Positions 1-6,341 of a stretch of 10,229 bases of DNA are shown here, one piece after another. The stretch spans positions 1-10,229 of the forward strand of contig CALCVR010000101.1 of assembly GCA_937905915.1 (NCBI GenBank), in the 5' to 3' direction. The translations under genes and the position numbers were made by a program. Source of the DNA: an uncultured Eubacteriaceae bacterium (GTDB lineage Bacteria > Bacillota > Clostridia > Oscillospirales > Acutalibacteraceae). The notes beneath the pieces were generated by a model, which was not told the origin of the DNA, made no database searches, and was given only the letters and a program-made list of their open reading frames with translations. Within the stretch, counting starts at the first letter, position 1; each line of letters opens with the position of its first letter.

Positions 1-440
1 GAGGGGTGGAGAACGTGCGTCCCCAAACCACCCATTTGGCCATCCACGACGGAGCCCGTCCGCTGGTCGGCGTCCAGGTGATCGGGGAGGTGGTGTCCTG
101 CGCTTTGGAACATCGCGCAGCGGCCACCGGCGTAAGGGTTAAAGATACCTTAAAGCAGGTGTCGGACGGGGGGATCATCCAGTATACGCCAGACCGCAGC
201 CATTTGTGGATGGTACATACCCCCCAGGTGTTTGAAAGAAAACTCTATCAAAGGGCCATGGATGCGGCCCGGCAAGCTCATGAGGATTTTACCGACGACT
301 GCCAATTGGTAGAGCGTATGGAGGGCGTACCGGTGTATCTGTGCGAGGGCAGCTATGAAAACATTAAGATCACCACGCCAGAAGATCTTCCCATCGCCGA
401 GGCATTGCTTTTGAAACGTCAGCAAGGAGGAGAATTATAA
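1..440 (+). CDS. ispD: 2-C-methyl-D-erythritol 4-phosphate cytidylyltransferase, C-terminal part (5' end outside window)
   Basis: IspD joins CTP and methylerythritol 4-phosphate to give CDP-methylerythritol in the cytosolic MEP isoprenoid pathway. The visible part carries the family's HDGARP motif (family form HDAARP), VKDTLK followed by a LW..HTPQVF block, FTDDCQLVE and the C-terminal [10 protein letters not shown] signature. The reading frame is open to the left edge (codons from base 3). The GTG at base 6 is internal coding sequence rather than a start, because the nucleotide-binding N-terminal half (roughly 80-90 residues in this family) is missing. The stop codon overlaps the ispF start by one base (TAATG), so the two are very probably co-transcribed and translationally coupled. 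The family assignment is firm; the N-terminus cannot be judged here. Confidence 0.95.
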   Translation, partial: GVENVRPQTTHLAIHDGARPLVGVQVIGEVVSCALEHRAAATGVRVKDTLKQVSDGGIIQYTPDRSHLWMVHTPQVFERKLYQRAMDAARQAHEDFTDDCQLVERMEGVPVYLCEGSYENIKITTPEDLPIAEALLLKRQQGGEL

Positions 441-919
441 TGCGCATTGGACATGGATACGACGTACACCGTCTGGTAGAGGAAAGACAATTGATCCTGG
501 GAGGGGTCACCATCCCTTATGAAAAGGGGCTTTTGGGACATTCAGACGCCGATGTCCTTCTTCACGCCATTGCCGACGCCCTGTTGGGGGCCGCAGGGCT
601 GGGGGATATTGGGCTTCACTTCCCCGACACCGACGACCGTTACAAAGATGCCGACAGCGCTGAGCTGCTCAGGCATGTGGTAACACTCCTGGAAAAGAAA
701 GGGTACCAGGTAGGGAATGTAGATGCTACTATTGTGGCTCAAAAACCCAAAATGCGCCCTTATATTTTGCAGATGCGGGATAATGTGGCAAGCATTTGCC
801 GTGTGGATGCTCATAAAATCAACATCAAAGCCACCACAGAGGAAGGACTAGGCTTTACCGGACGAGGAGAAGCCATAGCCGCTCACGCTGTTTGTTTGGT
901 GGAAGAGAACGACGGCTAA
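440..919 (+). CDS. ispF: 2-C-methyl-D-erythritol 2,4-cyclodiphosphate synthase
   Basis: IspF cyclises CDP-methylerythritol 2-phosphate to MEcPP with release of CMP, two steps after IspD in the MEP pathway. The 159-residue length is normal for this homotrimeric enzyme. The start [11 protein letters not shown] holds the metal ligands Asp8 and His10, and the third ligand His42 lies in the [11 protein letters not shown] block. The flexible [10 protein letters not shown] segment and the C-terminal [14 protein letters not shown] signature are all present. A strong Shine-Dalgarno (AAGGAGG, 424-430) lies inside the end of ispD and the start overlaps the ispD stop, fixing the ATG at 440. All expected catalytic residues are there, so an active enzyme is likely. 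Confidence 0.98.
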   Translation: MRIGHGYDVHRLVEERQLILGGVTIPYEKGLLGHSDADVLLHAIADALLGAAGLGDIGLHFPDTDDRYKDADSAELLRHVVTLLEKKGYQVGNVDATIVAQKPKMRPYILQMRDNVASICRVDAHKINIKATTEEGLGFTGRGEAIAAHAVCLVEENDG

Positions 920-987
920 GACAGAGGAATTTGGTCATTTGGAATCCCCCGTGCATATACTGATATTAAAAAACGAGGTGATTGCAA

Positions 988-1221
988 ATGGAACTGCCTA
1001 TGCTTATCATATATTCCATCACACATGCCTTTCAAGGCCGGGATCTGCTCAGACAAATGGGGATCCGGGCTTATGTTAAACGCACCCCTAGGACCATTGA
1101 TCCCTCTGGATGCAGTTATAGCATCCAGGTTTATCCAGAGGATATCGACCGCGTGGAACACATTCTGCGCAGCGCCAAGATCCGTGTAACCGGACGGCAT
1201 ATGGGGGAGGACGACGCGTGA
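988..1221 (+). CDS. DUF3343 family protein, putative Se/S carrier-like
   Basis: A 77-residue protein resembling the DUF3343 family, described as putative selenium/sulfur carrier proteins. The visible pattern is a beta-strand plus THA segment (LIIYSITHAF), a helix (GRDLLRQMGI), then a PR.I..SGCS turn with a single conserved-type cysteine at residue 42, and a final alpha-beta unit. The ATG at 988 is chosen because GAGGTG (975-980) sits seven bases upstream; a TTG at 982 in the same frame is less likely. It starts 68 bases after ispF, so it may belong to the same transcript, although a weak -10-like TATACT lies at 956-961. Its TGA overlaps the GTG start of the next gene by four bases, linking it to the cysteine desulfurase. 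Carrying persulfide or perselenide on Cys42 is an inference from family and neighbour; no biochemical role can be read from the sequence. Confidence 0.8.
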   Translation: MELPMLIIYSITHAFQGRDLLRQMGIRAYVKRTPRTIDPSGCSYSIQVYPEDIDRVEHILRSAKIRVTGRHMGEDDA

Positions 1222-2363
1222 TTTATCTAGACAATGCCGCTACTACGTGGCCCAAACCATCATGTGTCAAAAAATCCATGGCCAAAGCATTGGAGGAATT
1301 TGGGGCGAATCCAGGGAGAAGCGGACATCAGATGTCCATGGATACAGCTGAAGCCATCTATGAATGCCGTTTGGAAGCGGCATCCTTTTTTGATGCGCCG
1401 TCGCCGGAGGACGTAGCCTTTACCACAAACTGTACCCATGCCATCAATTTGGCGCTCAAAGGTATTTTAAAACCCGGGGACCATGTTGTGACCTCCAATT
1501 TGGAACACAATGCCATGATGCGCCCCTTAGAGACGCTGCGCCGCCAGGGGATCCCCTATACAGCCGCTCAAGTGGCGCCGGGGGACGACGACAAAACTGT
1601 GCGGAATTTTGAAAAGGCCATCCGCCCCAATACCAAGATGATCGCCTGTATGCACGCCTCCAATGTATTTGGCGTACGTCTCCCCATTGAGAAATTAGGA
1701 GCATTGGCCAAAAAGCACCATCTTCTTTTTCTAGTGGACGCCGCTCAAACGGCGGGGATTGTGCCCATCCGTATGCAGGAGATGGGCATTCATTTTCTAT
1801 GCGTGCCCGGTCACAAAGGGCTTTATGGCCCCATGGGCACCGGTATGCTGGTCACCGTCTGCGGGGAACAGCTGGAACCCATTTTGGAAGGTGGGACGGG
1901 CAGCCGCTCAGTGGAATTGACACAACCTCTCTATATGCCCGACCGTCTGGAAAGCGGGACGGTCAATACGCCGGGAATCGCTGCCTTGCACGCCGGCATC
2001 CAATTTGTCAAAGAGCAGGGGATGGACGGGATTTTACAACATGAAAACGAACTCATGCAGCGCTTTTACGACGCAATATGCGACCAAAAGGCGGTACAAT
2101 TTTATACGCCTCGTCCAGACGGCGTGGATACGTTGCCGGTAATTAGTTTTAATTTAGGGAATTTACCCAGTACAGAAGCAGCCCGTTACTATGACGAAGA
2201 AGAAATAGCGCTTCGCCCGGGACTGCACTGCGCGCCTTGCGCCCACCGTACTTTTGGAACATTAGAACAGGGTACCATGCGCCTTTGCCCATCGATATTC
2301 ACGACCCAAGATGAGGTGGATCAGGTAATAAATAGCACTTTAAAAATCCTAAACAAATTGTGA
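1218..2363 (+). CDS. Cysteine desulfurase family protein (class V aminotransferase, EF2568/TIGR01977-like)
   Basis: A 381-residue PLP enzyme of the NifS/SufS-like class V aminotransferases, expected to release sulfur (or selenium from selenocysteine) as an enzyme-bound persulfide. It begins MIYLDNAATTWPKP, typical of the subfamily. Visible active-site features are EHNA (His97, ring stacking), VDAAQ (Asp174 and Gln177, pyridine contacts), PGHKG (Lys200, Schiff base) and RPGLHC (Cys338, persulfide-forming). The cysteine loop reads HCAPCAH, so a second cysteine (341) forms a CxxC. The GTG start overlaps the preceding TGA (GTGA) and a GGGGGAGG Shine-Dalgarno (1203-1210) lies seven bases upstream. 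Pairing with a DUF3343 carrier is known in selenium-using genomes, but no selD or hydroxylase gene is visible here, so sulfur versus selenium remains open. It is not clearly IscS or SufS: no iscU, sufU or sufBCD is adjacent. Confidence 0.92.
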   Translation: MIYLDNAATTWPKPSCVKKSMAKALEEFGANPGRSGHQMSMDTAEAIYECRLEAASFFDAPSPEDVAFTTNCTHAINLALKGILKPGDHVVTSNLEHNAMMRPLETLRRQGIPYTAAQVAPGDDDKTVRNFEKAIRPNTKMIACMHASNVFGVRLPIEKLGALAKKHHLLFLVDAAQTAGIVPIRMQEMGIHFLCVPGHKGLYGPMGTGMLVTVCGEQLEPILEGGTGSRSVELTQPLYMPDRLESGTVNTPGIAALHAGIQFVKEQGMDGILQHENELMQRFYDAICDQKAVQFYTPRPDGVDTLPVISFNLGNLPSTEAARYYDEEEIALRPGLHCAPCAHRTFGTLEQGTMRLCPSIFTTQDEVDQVINSTLKILNKL

Positions 2364-2370
2364 AAGTGCT

Positions 2371-2398
2371 TTGCAAGCCATAGGAAGTATGATACAAT
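2371..2398 (+). promoter_or_regulatory. Sigma-A type promoter for cdaA-cdaR
   Basis: The -35 element TTGCAA (2371-2376) is separated by 16 bases from the -10 element TACAAT (2393-2398). The -10 is preceded by TGA (2390-2392), giving the extended -10 form TGnTACAAT. Transcription should begin near 2405, leaving a leader of about 50 bases. The leader holds a small hairpin (CCGAA 2423-2427 with TTCGG 2435-2439) just before the GAAGGA Shine-Dalgarno (2441-2446) of cdaA. The promoter implies that cdaAR is expressed separately from the desulfurase unit. Confidence 0.75.
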
Positions 2399-2455
2399 AA
2401 GAACAGAAACTAGGGAATCCATCCGAAGATTTTTTTCGGTGAAGGAAGCGTTTAA

Positions 2456-3349
2456 ATGGCGGAATTTTTTCAATCAATCGGCAGCTTTTTTGAAGCGCTT
2501 TTTCATGCCATTGGCGGCGATATCGGCGTTCTTTCCAGCATTCTTGATATCGCCATTGTGGCCTTTATTATTTACAATGTCATAAAGATCGTGCGCGAAA
2601 CCCGGGCCGGTACCTTGGTCAAAGGAATGCTGATCCTGGGAATTTGCTATGTGCTGGCCTTTTATCTGAAATTACAAACCCTGACCTTTATTTTGGATAA
2701 TCTTTCTAAAGTATTGGTGTTTGGCCTGATCGTCATTTTCCAGCCGGAAATCCGCCGGGCTCTGGAGCAGTTAGGCCGCACCAGGCTTAATAAGATTAAG
2801 ATCCTAGGCGTAGGAGGCGTGCTCAGCGAAGAGGACGTTATGCAGCGGGTTCAAAAAACCATTGACGCAGTTTGTAAATCGGTGCAGATTCTTCAGGGGC
2901 AGCGCATGGGCGCCCTCATTGTGTTTGAGCGGGATATTAAGCTGGTGGATATCGTGAAAACCGGTACGGTTATCAACGCTGAGGCAAGCCCGGAATTGAT
3001 CGGAAATATCTTTTTTGTCAAAGCCCCTCTCCACGACGGCGCTATGATCATTCGGGATGGGGCTGTGTGCGCAGCCGGATGCATTTTGCCTCTTTCACAA
3101 AACAGCGAGATCAGCAGTGAACTGGGCACCCGGCACCGGGCAGCTTTGGGAATGAGTGAAAATTCCGATGCTGTGGTGGTGGTGGTTTCGGAAGAGACCA
3201 CCGCTATCTCCATCGCTTATAAGGGCTTTTTAATGCGGGACGTGTCCATTGAAGAGTTAAAAGATACGCTGAAAAAGCGCCTGATTTACGATGTGGTTGG
3301 CGATGGGACATCTGAAAAATCGCCCTTCTGGAAGGGGAGATCGAAATGA
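2456..3349 (+). CDS. cdaA: Membrane diadenylate cyclase CdaA
   Basis: CdaA condenses two ATP into cyclic di-AMP, the messenger controlling potassium and osmolyte balance and cell-wall homeostasis in Gram-positive bacteria. The protein has 297 residues. The N-terminal third is hydrophobic, with three probable membrane helices at about 25-45, 56-73 and 76-96, ending in FQPEIRRALEQLG, typical of the family. The DisA_N/DAC domain follows, with the catalytic DGA motif at 194-196 (PLHDGAMII) and RHR at 226-228 (LGTRHRAALG). The ATG at 2456 has GAAGGA nine bases upstream and a promoter in the preceding gap. Its TGA overlaps the start of cdaR by four bases (ATGA). Both catalytic motifs are intact, so activity is expected. 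The absence of other DAC architectures (DisA, CdaS) fits this being the CdaA type. Confidence 0.97.
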   Translation: MAEFFQSIGSFFEALFHAIGGDIGVLSSILDIAIVAFIIYNVIKIVRETRAGTLVKGMLILGICYVLAFYLKLQTLTFILDNLSKVLVFGLIVIFQPEIRRALEQLGRTRLNKIKILGVGGVLSEEDVMQRVQKTIDAVCKSVQILQGQRMGALIVFERDIKLVDIVKTGTVINAEASPELIGNIFFVKAPLHDGAMIIRDGAVCAAGCILPLSQNSEISSELGTRHRAALGMSENSDAVVVVVSEETTAISIAYKGFLMRDVSIEELKDTLKKRLIYDVVGDGTSEKSPFWKGRSK

Positions 3350-4659
3350 AGATGACACAGATTCAATCGGTGATTCGGAAGATCCGCCGCTTTTTTCATA
3401 AGCTTAATTTAGGAAAGCTGTTTTATAACAACCGGTTTGTATTTTTCTTTTCCATCGCCGCCTCTATTTGTCTGTGGATCGCTGTAGTTTTTGTGGTGTC
3501 TCCTAATACCACCAGCACCTTTTACGATGTGGATGTGTCGGTGTCTTTAACGGAGGAACAGATCGAGAGAGGCATTCAGGTGGTGGATCATCAAGAGCTG
3601 AAGCTGGACAAGGTGGTGCTGACCGGAGGCCGTTTGGATGTAGCTCAAGTCAATAAAAGCGATATTAAAGTGACGGCCGGCGCTGAGTATGTAGAAAATC
3701 CTGGGACATATGAACTGACATGTACCGTGAGGGCGCCGGACGGTGTTACGGTATTTTCCTATGAACCCATGAAAATTTACGTTCAATTTGACAGAGTAGT
3801 CACCAAAACATTTACGCTGGAGCCCAATACCTCTCGCGTCAAAGCAGCGGAAGGCTATGTGAAAAATAATATGATCCTGCCGGCGTCTGATAGAGAGGTT
3901 ACGATCAGCGGGACAGAGACGTTAATCAGTCAAGTGGAAAAGGTAGAAGCCTATTGCGATGAGGTCACCGATTTGCAAGAAACTGCACCGATTGACGCAA
4001 GAATTCGCGTGCTGGATTCCCAGGGAAATGAAATTGAAGGATTGGTGCCGGATATTACCCAAACACAGGTGACGGTCAGTGTCATCAAACAGAAGTCGGT
4101 GCCATTGACTGTTAAATTTAGCAATGTTCCGTCTTACTATGAATCCAATCAATTGAGCTATACCATCCGGCCGGCCGATAATATTCTGGTAGGAGGAGCT
4201 CCGGCCGATATTGACGCTTTGCAGGAGATCCCCGTCGGAACCATTGATTTCAGAAAAATCACAAAGAAGAACCACGAATTCGATTTTGACTTGGAAGATT
4301 TTCTCTCTGCCAATCTGACTAATTATGATAACAATATATTCACCAGTGTTACAGTGGATATTGATATGTCGGACATGGTGGAGAGAACGGTAACCATCAA
4401 TCAATTTATGGCGGCTAATGCGCCGGAGGGAGTTACCGCATCCTTTGCGGAGCAAGAAGTGACCGGTGTACGCATTATTGGCCCGAAAGAAGCGGTTAAC
4501 CGCATCCAAGACAGCAGTTCCATTGTAGGAGTAGTGGATTTGAAAGGACAAGATCCATCGGCAGGCCAGATTCAGCAAAACATCGGCTGGATCGAAGTGA
4601 ACGGAATCGGCGGATGTTGGGTGATTAGCGATTCGCCCGCCATGTTGACCCTTTCCTAA
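3346..4659 (+). CDS. cdaR: CdaA regulatory protein CdaR (YbbR-domain protein)
   Basis: CdaR is the membrane-anchored, mainly extracytoplasmic partner that modulates CdaA. The 437-residue protein has a short basic cytoplasmic N-terminus, one strong hydrophobic segment at about 31-51, then four consecutive beta-rich YbbR-like repeats at roughly 58-148, 152-247, 250-342 and 347-436. Repeat units are recognisable by phrases such as VTISGTETLISQVEKVEA and VRIIGPKEAVNRIQ and by the strand ending each unit (VTVSVIKQKSVPLTV, VDIDMSDMVERTVTI). The ATG at 3346 overlaps the cdaA stop and has GGGGAG (3333-3338) upstream; an ATG at 3352 is a possible alternative. In many Firmicutes glmM follows cdaR; here a terminator follows 16 bases after the stop, so glmM must be elsewhere. 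Confidence 0.94.
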   Translation: MKMTQIQSVIRKIRRFFHKLNLGKLFYNNRFVFFFSIAASICLWIAVVFVVSPNTTSTFYDVDVSVSLTEEQIERGIQVVDHQELKLDKVVLTGGRLDVAQVNKSDIKVTAGAEYVENPGTYELTCTVRAPDGVTVFSYEPMKIYVQFDRVVTKTFTLEPNTSRVKAAEGYVKNNMILPASDREVTISGTETLISQVEKVEAYCDEVTDLQETAPIDARIRVLDSQGNEIEGLVPDITQTQVTVSVIKQKSVPLTVKFSNVPSYYESNQLSYTIRPADNILVGGAPADIDALQEIPVGTIDFRKITKKNHEFDFDLEDFLSANLTNYDNNIFTSVTVDIDMSDMVERTVTINQFMAANAPEGVTASFAEQEVTGVRIIGPKEAVNRIQDSSSIVGVVDLKGQDPSAGQIQQNIGWIEVNGIGGCWVISDSPAMLTLS

Positions 4660-4675
4660 ATAGAATACCAAAATC

Positions 4676-4709
4676 AAAGGACATCGTTTTAAAACGATGT
4701 CCTTTTTAA
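4676..4709 (+). terminator. Intrinsic terminator of cdaA-cdaR
   Basis: A perfect 15-bp inverted repeat, AAAGGACATCGTTTT (4676-4690) and AAAACGATGTCCTTT (4691-4705), runs into two more T residues. The hairpin loop is drawn from the central TTTTAAAA. It starts 16 bases after the cdaR stop. The same structure also reads as a stem followed by TTTGATTTT on the minus strand, so it could act in both directions. Confidence 0.88.
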
Positions 4710-4712
4710 ATG

Positions 4713-4757
4713 GAGAAAATGCCAGTTCCGGTCTTTTACTGGAACTGGCATTTTCTC
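4713..4757. terminator. Second stem-loop, probable bidirectional terminator
   Basis: The arms GAGAAAATGCCAGTTCC (4713-4729) and GGAACTGGCATTTTCTC (4741-4757) pair perfectly over 17 bp. With one G-U and two further pairs the stem extends to 20 bp around a CTTTT loop (4733-4737). The A-tract on one arm and T-tract on the other give a U-run for transcripts from either strand. It stands between the convergent cdaR and divIVA units, so it most likely serves the minus-strand divIVA transcript and backs up the cdaR terminator. Confidence 0.75.
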
Positions 4758-4947
4758 ATGATGTGTTTTTTCGCAGCCAACGGTGAATCTTACGGAAAGG
4801 CCGCCACAACAATGGATTTCTTTTCAAAGAATCATCCGAAACAAGATAACATGGCGGTAAAAGTACCGGAGAATCTACATCGTTTTGCTCTACCATTGTA
4901 TGGACAAAGGAAGAAAAAACAGTTTTATCCTCAGCCTTGTTTTCTTC
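4756..4947 (-). other. Open out-of-frame tail downstream of divIVA (possible lost C-terminus)
   Basis: Downstream of the divIVA stop, the +1 frame reads 63 codons without interruption, from EENKAEDKTVF to RPFRKIHRWLRKNTS, and stops at a TGA (4758-4756) lying on the base of the terminator stem. Removing one C from the C-rich run just before the divIVA stop (CCC complementary to 4953-4955) would fuse this tail in frame to SAEQDSPSF. The tail has an acidic linker and a basic, tryptophan-containing end, like a normal protein C-terminus. The overlapping plus-strand reading begins inside the terminator hairpins and looks spurious. No homology of the tail was recognised, so coding status is an inference from frame, position and composition. 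Confidence 0.4.
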
Positions 4948-5659
4948 AGGCAGGGAAGGAGGGAGAGTCTTGCTCGGCAGAGGGGGACTGCTGTAGATTC
5001 TGGCGAAAGCTCTCGGCCTGAGCGGCCGCATCCTCCAAACACTGATAAATATTACCCAACTGGGTTTCAAACTCAGTGGTAATGCTGCGGATACGATCCC
5101 GGACAGCATCTAAATTGCTTCGGAGAGAATCGACTCCATCCATTACCGACTGGGCAGTCTGGACAGCGCCGTCAGTAAAGACAGCAGCTTCCTGACGGGC
5201 TTTTTCCCGGATGCGTTGTGCGTCCTGATGTGCATCCAACAGAGCGGCTCCTACTTGAGCGCAGGCTTCGTCGTATTTGGAAGCATTGCTCTCCAATGTA
5301 GACATCCGATTGACCAATTGGCGATTCTTTTCCTGCTCCAAGGCAAGAGATCTGGCACTCTGCTCCTTGTCGGCGCGGACAGATTTCAGTTCCCGCTCCA
5401 AAGAACGATGCTCCTGAAGCAGCTGTTCTCTCGCGTCCCTTTCCGATTCCAACTGTTCTTCCAGGTCTGAAATGCGCTGCTCGAAGGTAGCCACTTTATC
5501 GCTTAGCTCTTGACGGGACTGGGTTAAATTCTGGATCTGCTGATTGAGATCCTGCTGGGTAGCCAAAGCGCTTTGATTAAGATGATCGATGTACTGTAGT
5601 ACTTCGTCGCGATCAAAGCCGCCGAAGGCCACTGTTTTTATCGTTACGTTTTCATTCAC
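4946..5659 (-). CDS. DivIVA-family coiled-coil protein
   Basis: A 237-residue protein with a DivIVA-like N-terminus: V..VAFGGFDRDEVLQYIDHL matches the family's membrane/curvature-sensing head, where a GF or GY turn is followed by an acidic DEV helix. Residues about 28-120 are a continuous coiled coil rich in Q, E, L and R. A second helical stretch (about 125-225) contains QDAQRIREKARQEA, usual for DivIVA. It is expected to act as a polar or septal scaffold. The GTG at 5659 has AAGGAG (5674-5669) nine bases upstream and a dedicated promoter. The protein ends SPSAEQDSPSFPA, but the neighbouring frame continues for 63 codons to the terminator, so the C-terminus may be truncated by an indel. Whether it is the primary divIVA or a paralogue cannot be told. 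Confidence 0.82.
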   Translation of the reverse strand: MNENVTIKTVAFGGFDRDEVLQYIDHLNQSALATQQDLNQQIQNLTQSRQELSDKVATFEQRISDLEEQLESERDAREQLLQEHRSLERELKSVRADKEQSARSLALEQEKNRQLVNRMSTLESNASKYDEACAQVGAALLDAHQDAQRIREKARQEAAVFTDGAVQTAQSVMDGVDSLRSNLDAVRDRIRSITTEFETQLGNIYQCLEDAAAQAESFRQNLQQSPSAEQDSPSFPA

Positions 5660-5679
5660 GGTTAACAGCTCCTTATGAT

Positions 5680-5696
5680 AAGGTAGACACTACCTT
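5680..5696 (-). promoter_or_regulatory. Palindrome at the divIVA transcription start (possible operator)
   Basis: AAGGTAG (5680-5686) and CTACCTT (5690-5696) form a perfect 7-bp inverted repeat with a 3-base spacer. It lies just downstream of the -10 element and covers the predicted start of transcription (near 5692). It could be a repressor operator or a short 5' hairpin stabilising the mRNA. No regulator family is recognised from the motif. Confidence 0.4.
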
Positions 5697-5698
5697 TC

Positions 5699-5727
5699 AG
5701 TATAACAGATGAACCGAAGGAACACAA
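5699..5727 (-). promoter_or_regulatory. Sigma-A type promoter for the divIVA-like gene
   Basis: Read on the minus strand, TTGTGT (5727-5722) and TATACT (5704-5699) are separated by 17 bases. The -10 is preceded by TGT, giving an extended -10 (TGnTATACT). It lies in the 73-base gap between the radical SAM stop and the divIVA GTG. The leader is about 33 bases. Confidence 0.7.
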
Positions 5728-5751
5728 GAAAATTACTGGCCTTTGCCAATA
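5727..5751 (-). terminator. Weak terminator-like hairpin at the end of the radical SAM gene
   Basis: On the minus strand TATTGGC (5751-5745) pairs with GCCAGTA (5740-5734), with one G-U pair and an AAAG loop, followed by ATTTTCTT. The stem overlaps the last codons and stop of the radical SAM gene and sits immediately upstream of the divIVA promoter. The stem is short, so read-through into divIVA is likely to be partial at best controlled. Confidence 0.4.
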
Positions 5752-6341
5752 TAACTGCGCACACGGAACTTTGTACCAGCCTGCTGGGCAAGTTTGCGGC
5801 AGGCTTCGATCTCTTCAGCCGGGATGGTATCCACCACTGTCAATGTGACCGACGGGATGACTTTAGCGGCGCGGGCTGCAAAGCCCAGCATGGCCGGATG
5901 GGCTTTTAGCCCAAACTTAGAATGGCAAATACGGTCGTATTCCTCCGGTGTGGAGCAGTTGAGGCTAATGGATAAGGCATCCACATGGCCTTTTAACTTT
6001 TCTACGGTATCGCACCCATATTCCAAATCGGACAGGCCATTTGTGTTAATACGTACAGGGACGTCGCAGTGGGAGTGAAGCCAGTCGCATACGGCGATGA
6101 CGTCGTCCAACCGGCAGGTAGGTTCCCCGTAACCACAAAATACAATCTCTGGAAACTGGGATAAATCCCGGGACGAAAGATCAGCAATAACCTCTTCCAC
6201 CGTAGGTTCCCGCAGGAGCCAAAGGGAATCGGCATCGCCTAAAGCGTCGGTGTTGGTGCGGACACAAAAATCGCACCGATTGGTACAGCGATTGGTCATA
6301 TTAATGTAAAGTGAACCTTCAAAGATATAGGAAATGGTCAT
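5733..6341 (-). CDS. TatD family-associated radical SAM protein
   Basis: A 202-residue radical SAM protein. The 4Fe-4S motif is CTNRCDFC (Cys19, 23, 26, CxxxCxxC), followed by VFCGYGEPT, the equivalent of the GGE SAM-binding motif, then RINTNG and the strand SISLN typical of the barrel. It is short, covering little beyond the core radical SAM domain, and matches the type described as linked to TatD (TIGR04038-like). The ATG at 6341 is chosen because it overlaps the tatD stop by four bases (ATGA) and has AAAGGAGG ten bases upstream; the longer start at 6392 would overlap tatD by 55 bases. Co-translation with tatD suggests a joint pathway, but the substrate is unknown. It resembles small activase-like or QueE-like proteins in size, without neighbouring genes supporting either. 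Confidence 0.88.
   Translation of the reverse strand: MTISYIFEGSLYINMTNRCTNRCDFCVRTNTDALGDADSLWLLREPTVEEVIADLSSRDLSQFPEIVFCGYGEPTCRLDDVIAVCDWLHSHCDVPVRINTNGLSDLEYGCDTVEKLKGHVDALSISLNCSTPEEYDRICHSKFGLKAHPAMLGFAARAAKVIPSVTLTVVDTIPAEEIEACRKLAQQAGTKFRVRSYIGKGQ

Noticed and set aside
931..961. Possible promoter TTGGTC with TATACT upstream of the DUF3343 gene
   Set aside because: The spacer is 19 bases and the -35 match is poor, so it is not listed as a feature; a shared ispDF transcript is equally likely.
2334..2370. Inverted repeat AGCACTTT / AAAGTGCT around the end of the desulfurase gene, considered as a terminator
   Set aside because: The loop is 21 bases, the stem only 8 bp, and no T-run follows; the right arm abuts the cdaA -35 element.
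3922..4677. Minus-strand open frame of 251 codons opposite cdaR
   Set aside because: It is antisense to the well-supported cdaR, begins within the terminator region and has no ribosome site or recognisable domain.
4710..5021. Plus-strand open frame of 103 codons downstream of cdaR
   Set aside because: It begins inside the stem-loops, has no ribosome site, overlaps divIVA and has composition unlike the neighbouring proteins.
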